Assembly: GCA_905160935.1 (NCBI GenBank)
Contig: CAJHZI010000240.1
Span: 65,001-129,000 of the forward strand
Direction of reading: 5' to 3'
Source of the DNA: Enchytraeus crypticus
Lineage: Eukaryota; Annelida; Clitellata; Enchytraeida; Enchytraeidae
Length of the DNA: 64,000 nucleotides
Shown: positions 55,656 through 64,000 of the stretch, one piece after another
Numbering within the stretch: the stretch's first letter is position 1
How the letters are laid out: each line of letters opens with the position of its first letter
Position numbers and translations under genes: made by a program
The notes under the pieces: model-generated
What the model saw: the letters and a program-made list of their open reading frames with translations, nothing else
What the model was told of the DNA's origin: nothing
Database searches by the model: none

Positions 55656-55939
55656 TTAATTAACTTAACAATATAGATTATTTATATATTAAAGTATATT
55701 TATTTCTCATTCATAATTTCATTCTACTATTTTTTTACTCTATTAAATGTCCCATATTGTAATTCTGTACTACTGCAATACTAATACTGTAAATGGTCCA
55801 TACTGTAACACAAGTTCTATAAGTTTAGTTCAAGTTGGGTAAAAGAAGATCAAAGTCAACGCAAATCAAAACAAATATGGCAGCTCCCATAGAAGCGATC
55901 AGCTGATTTGTTTCATGCGTTAAAAACGTTGTTGTAAAG

Positions 55940-56190
55940 GAAGTAAACACGCATTATAGTGAAATGATCAACTATGTTGATATCTATCACTTTTTAACAC
56001 CACATGTTTAATCCTTTAAGCAATTTAGTCCATTTTCCGAGTAACCAGTCCAGTGAATGTCCGAGATTTGACTCAGATCAGCGCGGCTGGTATTCGAACC
56101 CGCGAGGGTTCCATTCACCAATGGATCTGTCATTTAAAAGTTCATGACGTTATCCATTGCGCTATTGAGACATTCAATAGCGCAATGTTG
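55940..56190 (-). mobile_element. S2 SINE upstream of PNPT1, inverted
   Basis: Contains acgcattatagtgaaatgat, tgtccgagatttgactcaga, tattcgaacccgcgagggtt and a palindromic repeat of cattgcgctattgagacatt at its head. Confidence 0.75.
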
Positions 56191-56637
56191 GTGAATTTTA
56201 TTTGTACAACTTTTTGTATAAAAAATTATTAGAGATGTATATAACAACATAAAGTATATTTACTGATGTCCAATCAACAGTGAGTAGGCTTTAGTGAAAT
56301 TTAGCGTGGCTTGGGTATGCCGCTTTCCATCATTTTCAGTTTGAACAGGTTTTCACACAAATGCTAAAATATTAGAAGTTACAAAATATCCACATTTAAG
56401 TTTTAAAACCGGCAGTAACCTTTTCTCCTTATTTATTGCATCAAACTAAAACGAATAATCTTGTATTGGGGTTGATCCGAAAGTTAACTCATGTATTAGT
56501 ATTTGCTAGATATTCGTAAAGAACTAAGAAATGTTATATAACACTGTGTTATGATCATTTGTGATATCTTGTTTTTGTTAAAATATGGGTTATTTTTGAT
56601 AATTTTATTAATTTCAGAAATTGTAATTTATATCAGA

Positions 56638-57020
56638 ATGTTTTATCATCGGTATTGCTCTCAATTAGTAGGCTCTGGGATAAGGAGACACTGTATAGTA
56701 GATAATTTTCAATTGTCGAAATACATGCGCGGTATTTCCTGGTCAGACTCAAAAGGCATTCAGTCTGTTCACAATAATAAAACCCACATTTTAACAATCA
56801 AAGCATGCCTGCGGCTCTCTGCCTTGCACAAGATTCGATCAAGCTTCATCATTCCTCCTTTGCTGCCGAATGCCTGTTTGAATGGCAATGCGGCTTTTGG
56901 AATGTCATCGATACTGCAAAAGCGCATGAAACATCAAGATAGCAGTGCAATGAAGGCAAACAATGCATGGACAAAAGAATCTGGCAAACAGTCATCTGTC
57001 GAGATAAAAGTTGACGCAAG
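56638..57020 (+). CDS. PNPT1: PNPT1 exon 1: mitochondrial leader and first strand
   Basis: 127 codons plus two bases. [19 protein letters not shown] has the positive, amphipathic look of a mitochondrial presequence, and the exon ends SSVEIKVDA, equivalent to human AVAVDLG. The donor AAG|gttaca is moderate. Joining the next exon in phase makes a Ser codon. Extending to the ATG at 56551 would add a hydrophobic segment unlike a presequence. Confidence 0.72.
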
Positions 57021-60000
57021 GTTACAATTTTTTATATTTCAATGACTTCAGTTAATTGGTACTGCTATTTGAGACTTCAATAATTTACTGTATTATCTAA
57101 TACACATTTCACTAATACACATAATATACATTTATTTACCAAGAACAATTTCCAAATGAACCAGTCTGACGTCCAACTTTGATTTAATCATAAACTAATT
57201 TAACTGACGGGATTTTAATTTAATTATTGATACATTTTACTTAAAACTAAATTAAAATGTCTATTAATCGAACTTTTAAATGAAGTGGGTTTTTTTTTCT
57301 GTTGTTTTACAACTACTTGGGATTTTAATTTTGATTTTATATTTGTTCTCTTGATTGCGTCTTTTTCTTGCAGTACTATGATCGTAAGCAGTGGAGATCT
57401 CGCCAGATTCGCTGATGGATGCGCTGTTGTTAAGGTAATGATTGTCCAGGAACATAAGTGACAATTATTAATTATTGACATTCATGCAATCCATTGAATT
57501 TGTTTTCATAATATAATGATGCATATTAAAGTAACTCTAGACAAGCAAAATTTGACAAAAACTTTACCCTGCCTATTTTTATATCTAATTTTTTAATACT
57601 AGGGTCAGTGTTTAAGAGCTCATCTGCAATGTAATGGCAGTGCCAAGAAGGTTAATTAATTAATTCTTAACAATTATATAATTCATCTTCGTCTTCATTA
57701 TCTTCTCTTGAATCCCAGTTTAATTTAGGGTCTGGAATAATTAAAAATATTAATATTAATAATACTACAATTAATAATTATTCATTATTAAATAATTTTT
57801 ATAATTATTATTAATAATTAAATAATTATTAGTCATTAGTAATTGATCATTAGTAATTATTATTCATTATACAAGAGAAAAGTTTAAAAGCTGTTTTATC
57901 TCATGTCAGTGATAAACTAGCCAAGGATTTAAACCTTATAGCACCTACTATTCAACAACCAGAGCCTTTCATGATATGGATACTGGCTTAGGTAAGTATA
58001 CTTAAATAAATAATTGACACAATAACAAATTTAAAAAACTAAATGTATCTGTATTAGAAACAAATGGCATGAAATTAAAAAAATTGCAAAATGGGAGGAA
58101 TATAATGAATGAACAGGAAAATCATGATGAAATTATAAAAAAATTAATATAAAGGAAAGTAGAAAATGAAGCTTACACTTATAGCATATGGCTTTATGTG
58201 GTAGAGCCCACTGCAGATGCTGATTTGTCAAGTTATGATAGAGTTAGGGAATCATGCTAATGCATAATTCACAATGTATAAAGCTGGTATGGCTAAGGTT
58301 ACCGTCAGTTTCCTCACTCGAAAGCGATGTCAGTAACGGGCGAGCCCAGGATTTTAACCCTGTACATACTGATCTGCGGTCGAGTATCCTACTGACGTCG
58401 CCACTGGCTCCAGCCATGTATGTTGCAAAACTGTAGAGTATTTACTTGAAAATATAATAAACTATAAATATACATGTATAATGAATTTTTGCAGTTTGGT
58501 GAGACAAGTGTGATGGTAACAGCTGTTAGCAAGCAGAAGAGTTCTCAATCTTCTTCTTTTCTTCCTCTTACGGTAAGCAGACAATTTCATGAGATAATAT
58601 TCGTAGCAGTAGAGAAATTAGTAATTATTGTTTCTAAATACCAGAATGCATCTGTAGAAGTTATATAAGTACTTAATTGTAAAGACTATTTCATTTATAG
58701 TGTTAATCGTTTATTTACCGTTTAATTGTTTCAAATGTTTAATTATATATTGCTTTAGCTAATTCCAAAAATAATCTCCGTATACGACGCCTATTACCTT
58801 TTCTTTTTTAATTATGTTACTAAATATCATTTTAATTAGCCATTATAATGTAATAAAAGTGCGTACTATAAATAAAGTAATAAGGCACTGAGTGATATAG
58901 AATTAGGCGCCATGTAGGTTGATGCCAAAACAATTCTCTGTCTATTGAAACAATAGCATTTGTATTAAATTATTCTAATTATTATTATTATAATTTTTCA
59001 GTATTTTAATAATCATAGATCCTGCAAACTTAATCATCATCATCCCCCCCCCCGAATCCCTGGCTAACTAGGATCGAGATTAGAAAATTTAGTAGCAATT
59101 TCTGGAGCCTAGGTGCTTGCCAACCGAATGGCCTTTCGGACGTTGGTTCGAATCTTAGTGCTTTGTCGCCTTTGACGTCATGTGCAGTCCACGATTGTTC
59201 TATTCTTCAGCAACTTGGACACTACCTAGATAAAAGACAAAATGAATACGTAAATTATGTTTTATCAATATAGGTTGACTACAGGCAGAAAGCTGCAGCT
59301 GCTGGCAGAATTCCAACCAATCACCTGAGGCGAGAGATGGGACCGACCGACACTGAGATTCTTACAGGCCGCATGATTGGTGAGATATTTATAGCCACTG
59401 TAAATAATTTATTCTTTTTGCACATCCTATCAAGACTTTGTGGTCATTGTGTACTATTCAAATCATTCGGATTATATCCTATAAATTTCTCCTTAGATAT
59501 GTAGAATTTCTAATTTTTTATATAACCGCTATTGCTCGTTGTGTAAATATTAAATTTTTGTCTTTCTCTGATTTTTTTTGTTTTTTCGTAGGATTACGGC
59601 AGGATTAACTTAGGTGTGCAATGTAAAATACTATATACAATGTGAAAATTCTTCATGAGATATATAAGCATGGTAGAACAGCTGATTGCATGCTACTCTC
59701 GTACAGTTAGGCACGTGCAGTCTACAGCTCGTCTATTATTGCTGGAGTCAGTGGCGATGTCTGTAAGATACTCGATCGCGGATCAGTATGTTCAGGGTTT
59801 AAATCCTGGGCTAGCTCATCACTGACATCGCTTTCGAGTGAAGAAACTGACGTTAACATTAGCCTTACCTTACCTTATTCTTCAGCAGCCCGGACACTAC
59901 ACGGGTAAAGCAATATTTGGCATGATTCAATGTGGAAATTCTTTATGCGGTTTATGGGTATATATGGTAGAACTGCTTATTTCATGTTAGCCGCCTATCC

Positions 60001-60989
60001 TTGAAGGATGAATATTCAGGGAACGAGAAGTGCAGAATTTTTTACGATCAACTTGCGATAACATACTAATAGAGGTAGTATGTAGTGTATTTAACGTTTA
60101 GCTCAGAAGCTTGCAGCATCTTTTCTAGACTGTTCGACGCACTCTAACTACTATCGTAATACTACTAAAGCTGTTGGAGTGTTCCCATCTAAAAGTACAT
60201 AGCAGTTTAGTAATGTTCATGACCTCCTGGGCGAAATAGGAGTAAGAGTATCTACCGACAAAGTTTCATTATAAGTTATTATAGAAATATAAATATTTGA
60301 AAAACTGGTGTTTACCTACGATTATAAAGTTCATTATCCTGTACTGAAAACAAACTTTTATAAATGCTGTTTAAATAATGGAGATTCAGCGATTAAATAA
60401 TTGCTTGTTATTAACTGTAAGTAACTGTATGTTACTAAATAATTACATGTCATTATTACATTATATCAACTAATTGCATGGTAATATATGTGATTGACAG
60501 TATAACTGCTTAAACCCATAGAAGATTAACCTTGTATTGGAGCTTACTGCAAGTTGCCGCTATCAGTAGCAAATTAACGATATAAAGGATTAATAATAAC
60601 CATAATTAATAATAGCCATAAGCAGATGAAGACCTATCTTTTCAATCTCTCTTTTCCATCCAGTGTCCATGAGCAGCGACCTGCGCCTAAACCACCCTTT
60701 CTTTAACTCCCTTTACTTTGGACTGATTTTCTGGATTTTGGAATTTGCACCATTTTTGGACCTTCTTCTTTTTGCTCGCCGGCTTGATTATGTCTCAATA
60801 GTGCTCGATGGTGTCATTGATGACTGTAGCACTCTAATTGTTGTTATTATTATTAACCTGCTAGAACCAATCTAATTGATTCTTTAAACAAGTATATAAA
60901 TGCTTTCTGACTAAATACTGTAATTACTTTTATTATTATTATTATTATTATTATTATGAAATATATTTCTTATTGTTATTTCTAATATA

Positions 60990-61033
<44 letters not shown>

Positions 61034-63145
61034 TTATTAAATTTTATTGAAAGTATGAAATAAAAAAAAAATAATGTTTATAATAAATTATAGAATACTA
61101 TTATTATTGCTACTATTATTATTAATGTTAATATTATTATTATTATTATTATTATATAATAAAAATTATTATAATTATTATTATTATAATAACTATTATT
61201 ATAACTATTATTATTAATATAATTATTATTAATAATATTAATAATAATATTATTAATAATAATAATAAGGCCAAAAGTAGATTCAATATCAGTTTTCTGG
61301 TACAAGGGCCTGCATGTGACAGGGTGAACGCTGGAATTGAAACCTTCACCTGTTGCTCCACCGTTGGATTACTTATCAATGGGCTACCGACGTGGCCTGT
61401 GCATCTTTGCGTTGTGTGTTTAACAATTTGACTACTGAACTATTTAATGGTAATACTTGTGCGTCTTTGTGATGTGTGTTAATTATTTTACTATTGAATT
61501 ATTTAATGGCACCTATTTAATGGTTTCATGTAGATCGCTCCATTCGTCCGCTGTTTCCTAAGGACTATTTCTGCGACACTCAGCTGATGTGTAATCTACT
61601 TGCGGTGGATGGGGTTTATGATCCTGGTGTAGCTGGCATCAACGCAGGTTTGACATAAGCTTATACTTCTATTCCACAGGTGTCAGCAGTGTCAAAGCAC
61701 TTTTTAGTCTCATAACTATTTGCTACACTTATTTAGCAAGTTCCAACTTGGATTGTCTTATGAATCAATCGATCAATAAGAATTTAACGTACAGTTCCTC
61801 GCCGTAAGGCAATGTCAGGGACGTCTCTTGCAGACTCTACACAAACGGGTGCCAAATCACCACACGATGACGACTGAGTACACAAAGACCACAAGAGAAA
61901 GCGAGATCAAAACAGTGGAAGTTCAAGATCCAAGGCAAGCGGTTCAAAATTTAGATCTATGGCGGAAAGAGATGGGTTTTTAGATATGGGTACTTATAAT
62001 CATCGTATTACAGGAATTTTCTAAATCAAGATTTAAACCGAGATTTTGTTGCATCTCTATTGTAGATAACTCATGCCCCTGTTTCAATCGGTAGTACCAA
62101 AAAATGTTCTGTGTTATTATCTTCAAGGTCAACTTTTAAAACTATACAGTTCAGCCAATGGCATCGCTGTCCTTCAGGTTGATCAACCAATCAGCCTACT
62201 TCGTTGGCAAAACTGGAATGTTACTTGTTAAACCATGGTGTAACTAATTCGCTACTTAAACCTCCGAAAATGGAGATGCAACTACCAATTCAAGAATTAA
62301 GCTTACGTAATAACAAATTGTGAGTATCAGTTATTTAAACCACTGTTGAGGTTTAAACTGTGATTATTCTATTCCTGTAAGCTCTTATTTGTTTACTACA
62401 CATTATGTAGCAATGCAGGTGTTGTTTTAATCGCTTCCATTTTAGTACACAGTTGTTCCTGTAGCAATGCAGGTTTGTCTTCTCTCTCTTAGTGCACTGC
62501 CTACTGTCAGGAGAGAGAGAGCTCGGTACTGATTGCTGCTGTTAACCAGCAAAATATCCAATGGGTCTAGATGTTTAAAAGCTTTAAAGAAATTAGGAAT
62601 AGAGGCTATGGCCAACAGTTTAACATTTAAGTCCTGTCTTGTAAGGGAAAGGTTGCACACTGGATTTGAACTCTAAACCTACTGACCTGTAGCTGGACAA
62701 CCTACCATCATGCCACTTGTTCAGTCCAAGCTCAGATGTTTCTGCTTTAATCAATTTTAATGTTAATAGAAAGTAATTGATTGATTGATATCTATTGTAG
62801 TATTTAGTGTATAAGTGCGTCAGTATTTCTGTTTTGAGTCTATTTACTTTCTTTTGGTATGATCATTTCTAAAGCAGCGCCATGGCCGATGACTGGTCTT
62901 CAAGACTACTTTCTTGTCATGATTAATCGTAGCTTTGCTGCTGGTGACGCCAATTGGCAGTATGCGCTGATACAGGATTAACCTTTCAGGTGTCATAAAT
63001 AATATCAAATTGTTGTTGACTTACCGAAGTATTGAACACGGGCCATTTGCTTCTGAGACGAACACTCAGCCAATTACTACATATCTCTTTTTTGCAGCCT
63101 CGGCAGCCTTGGCAATATCAGATATTCCTTGGAATGGACCTGTAG
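56638..63145 (+). CDS. PNPT1: PNPT1, mitochondrial polynucleotide phosphorylase, 5' six exons (partial)
   Basis: Exons: 56638-57020, 57374-57434, 58495-58572, 59274-59379, 61534-61647, 63098-63145; phases agree and give 263 codons, and the gene runs past the window end. PNPase is a phosphorolytic 3'-5' exoribonuclease of mitochondria that also helps RNA import and processing. The part seen is a leader plus the start of RNase PH domain 1: [76 protein letters not shown]. These blocks match animal PNPT1 closely. The leader before the domain is about 120 residues, longer than the human 45 or so, and rich in Lys/Arg/Ser. The start ATG is my choice; one in-frame ATG lies upstream at 56551. Confidence 0.94.
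57374..57434 (+). CDS. PNPT1: PNPT1 exon 2
   Basis: One base plus 20 codons, [20 protein letters not shown]. The acceptor is tcttgcag and the donor is gtaatg. Confidence 0.94.
58285..58415 (-). mobile_element. SINE S1, inverted, in PNPT1 intron 2
   Basis: Full copy: cctcactcgaaagcgatgtc, acgggcgagcccaggatttt, gacgtcgccactggctccag. It ends about 80 bp before PNPT1 exon 3. Confidence 0.78.
58495..58572 (+). CDS. PNPT1: PNPT1 exon 3
   Basis: 26 codons, [20 protein letters not shown] then SFLPLT. The acceptor is tttttgcag and the donor is gtaagc. Confidence 0.94.
59035..59225 (-). repeat. Dispersed repeat R1 copy in PNPT1 intron 3, inverted
   Basis: Starts with atcatcatc and an unusual run of ten C, then gaatccctggctaactagga, aggtgcttgccaaccgaatg, gttggttcgaatcttagtgc. 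Confidence 0.65.
59274..59379 (+). CDS. PNPT1: PNPT1 exon 4
   Basis: 35 codons plus one base: [20 protein letters not shown], then [15 protein letters not shown]. The acceptor is caatatag and the donor is G|gtgaga. Confidence 0.95.
59735..59870 (+). mobile_element. SINE S1 in PNPT1 intron 4
   Basis: Full copy: ggagtcagtggcgatgtctg, gatactcgatcgcggatcag, atcgctttcgagtgaagaaa. Confidence 0.78.
60660..60850 (+). mobile_element. Family E 3' UTR copy in PNPT1 intron 4
   Basis: Contains actttggactgattttctgg, tttgctcgccggcttgatta and gtgtcattgatgactgtagc, ending ttgttgttatt. Confidence 0.75.
60920..61270. repeat. (ATT)n/(AAT)n palindromic simple repeat in PNPT1 intron 4
   Basis: Long ATT runs followed by AAT runs, so the transcript could fold on itself. 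Open frames through it (Ile/Asn/Tyr-rich) are artefacts. Confidence 0.9.
61534..61647 (+). CDS. PNPT1: PNPT1 exon 5
   Basis: Two bases, 37 codons and one base: [20 protein letters not shown], then [18 protein letters not shown]. The acceptor is catgtag and the donor is G|gtttga. Confidence 0.95.
63098..63145 (+). CDS. PNPT1: PNPT1 exon 6 (last in window)
   Basis: A 48-bp exon, [15 protein letters not shown] between split codons. The acceptor is tttttgcag and the donor is G|gtatgt. Later exons lie beyond the window; 63146-64000 is intron with repeats. Confidence 0.93.
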   Translation, partial: PRQPWQYQIFLGMDL

Positions 63146-64000
63146 GTATGTAATTTTAATTTGGTGCTTTAGTATTTATGAACTGTTTATTATTGTTGTT
63201 TATTATGATGTAATAGCTGTAAAATGAAATGTTTGTTCTCAATGATCAATCAATCAATCAATCAAACAATCAATTAATCAATCAATAAATCAATCCACCA
63301 ATAAATAAATAAATAAATAAATCAATTAATCATTCAATTAACGTCCAGTTCGTCTGGCAATGTCAGGGACGTCTCAAGCGGCTCTGAACCAACTGACATC
63401 AAAAGCTCCACATGATGATGACTAAGTATAGAAAGATCGCTATAGAAAGCGATATCACTATAGAAAGCTATATCAAAACAGTGCAAATCCATAATCCATA
63501 GCAAGAAAGTCAGAAGGTTTATCTGTGGCGAAAAGAGATGAGTTTTAAGCTGGCCCAGGAAGACATTTGTTTGGTTTTAATGTCATTTGTTCTAACCTTT
63601 AGGGAGTTTGTAATGAAGCATATTAATTTTTCCTATGTTGCTGTTACGATTTGTGTACTGAGCTATTTATTCTCATATACTGTGAATGTTTGACTCTTTT
63701 CTCAAAGTTCAGATCAATAAATTATTTAAATATTAAATTATTAAATTGTACTATGGCACATAGCACAGACAATTTGTTTATTCTGTGTCCTGTTTGTTAT
63801 TGCAGTGTTCCTTTTTTATAGTTGTAGTGGTTTTATATTTAGGTGCAGTCTGGGTTGGTTATAATGGTTTTATATTTAAAAGTGGCTCAGGTTGGTTGTA
63901 TTGTTATTATATATAAGAGTGGCTTAGGTTGGTTATAATGGTTTCATATGTATGAGTTTTGCAGGTTTATTGTATTGGTTTTATATTTATTAGCAGTTCA
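63146..64000. other. PNPT1 intron 6 start, to window end
   Basis: (AATC)n and (AAAT)n at 63243-63345, a foldback-family fragment (63340-63385), then unique sequence and a loose tandem repeat, ggttataatggttttatatt, from about 63840 to the window end. Confidence 0.65.

Larger units (their letters stand above)
54110..56637. other. Region between head-to-head COX20 and PNPT1
   Basis: Contains two S2 SINEs (54200-54425 and 55940-56190) and an inverted pair of family E retrotransposon ends (55075-55650). The rest is AT-rich and unique. Promoters for both genes must be here, but no core element is convincing by eye. Confidence 0.65.

Noticed and set aside
57224-57481. Minus-strand frames over PNPT1 exon 2
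   Set aside because: Antisense to a well-supported exon; Lys/Asn-rich from AT content.
10230-59870. tRNA genes, because of clear box B sequences at many places
   Set aside because: No intact acceptor stem or cloverleaf; all sit in recurring SINE bodies.

Overview
This is an AT-rich piece of nuclear genome from an animal, almost certainly an invertebrate. The evidence is long spliced genes with GT-AG introns, metazoan gene families (vigilin, CAP/ShK, MFSD9, COX20, PNPT1), several families of non-LTR retrotransposon, tRNA-like SINEs, and very abundant simple repeats (GATT/AATC, ATT, TA). I cannot name the phylum. There are no bacterial features.

Layout. (1) 1-6900: an intron of the vigilin gene (HDLBP, + strand) filled with three copies of a retrotransposon that encodes a reverse transcriptase and a restriction-like endonuclease. 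One copy (about 1640-6240) is nearly full length but frameshifted. (2) 6923-26943: fifteen exons of HDLBP, running from the end of KH4 through KH14 to the C-terminal tail and stop (879 codons reconstructed; the 5' part lies upstream of the window). (3) 26944-31859: vigilin 3' flank and repeats. (4) 31860-40177, - strand: a six-exon gene for a secreted CAP-domain protein with a CRISP-like cysteine hinge, a ShK domain and a hydrophobic C-terminus (329 aa). (5) 40178-45512: repeats, a hAT-type element with its target-site duplication, and two retrotransposon remnants. (6) 45513-50267, +: MFSD9-like transporter, six exons, 407 aa. (7) 51896-54109, -: COX20, three exons, 142 aa, convergent with MFSD9. 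(8) 56638 to beyond the window end, +: PNPT1 (mitochondrial polynucleotide phosphorylase), first six exons, head-to-head with COX20. I assembled the exons by eye. Every junction was checked for reading phase and for a GT-AG (once GC-AG) boundary, and all phases agree.

The most unusual signal is at the exon edges. In HDLBP and MFSD9, tandem repeats begin exactly at splice junctions and each unit copies the junction itself: donor copies at KH7, KH13 and MFSD9 exon 4, and acceptor copies at KH7, KH10, KH12 and the last HDLBP exon. A second pattern is polarity. On the sense strand of genes on both DNA strands, (GATT)n sits just before acceptors and (AATC)n just after donors, so the two ends of several introns are complementary. 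A third is a near-identical 182/186-bp inverted repeat flanking MFSD9 exon 5. COX20 and PNPT1 both act in mitochondria (complex IV assembly and RNA processing), but nothing in the sequence links their regulation beyond the head-to-head arrangement.
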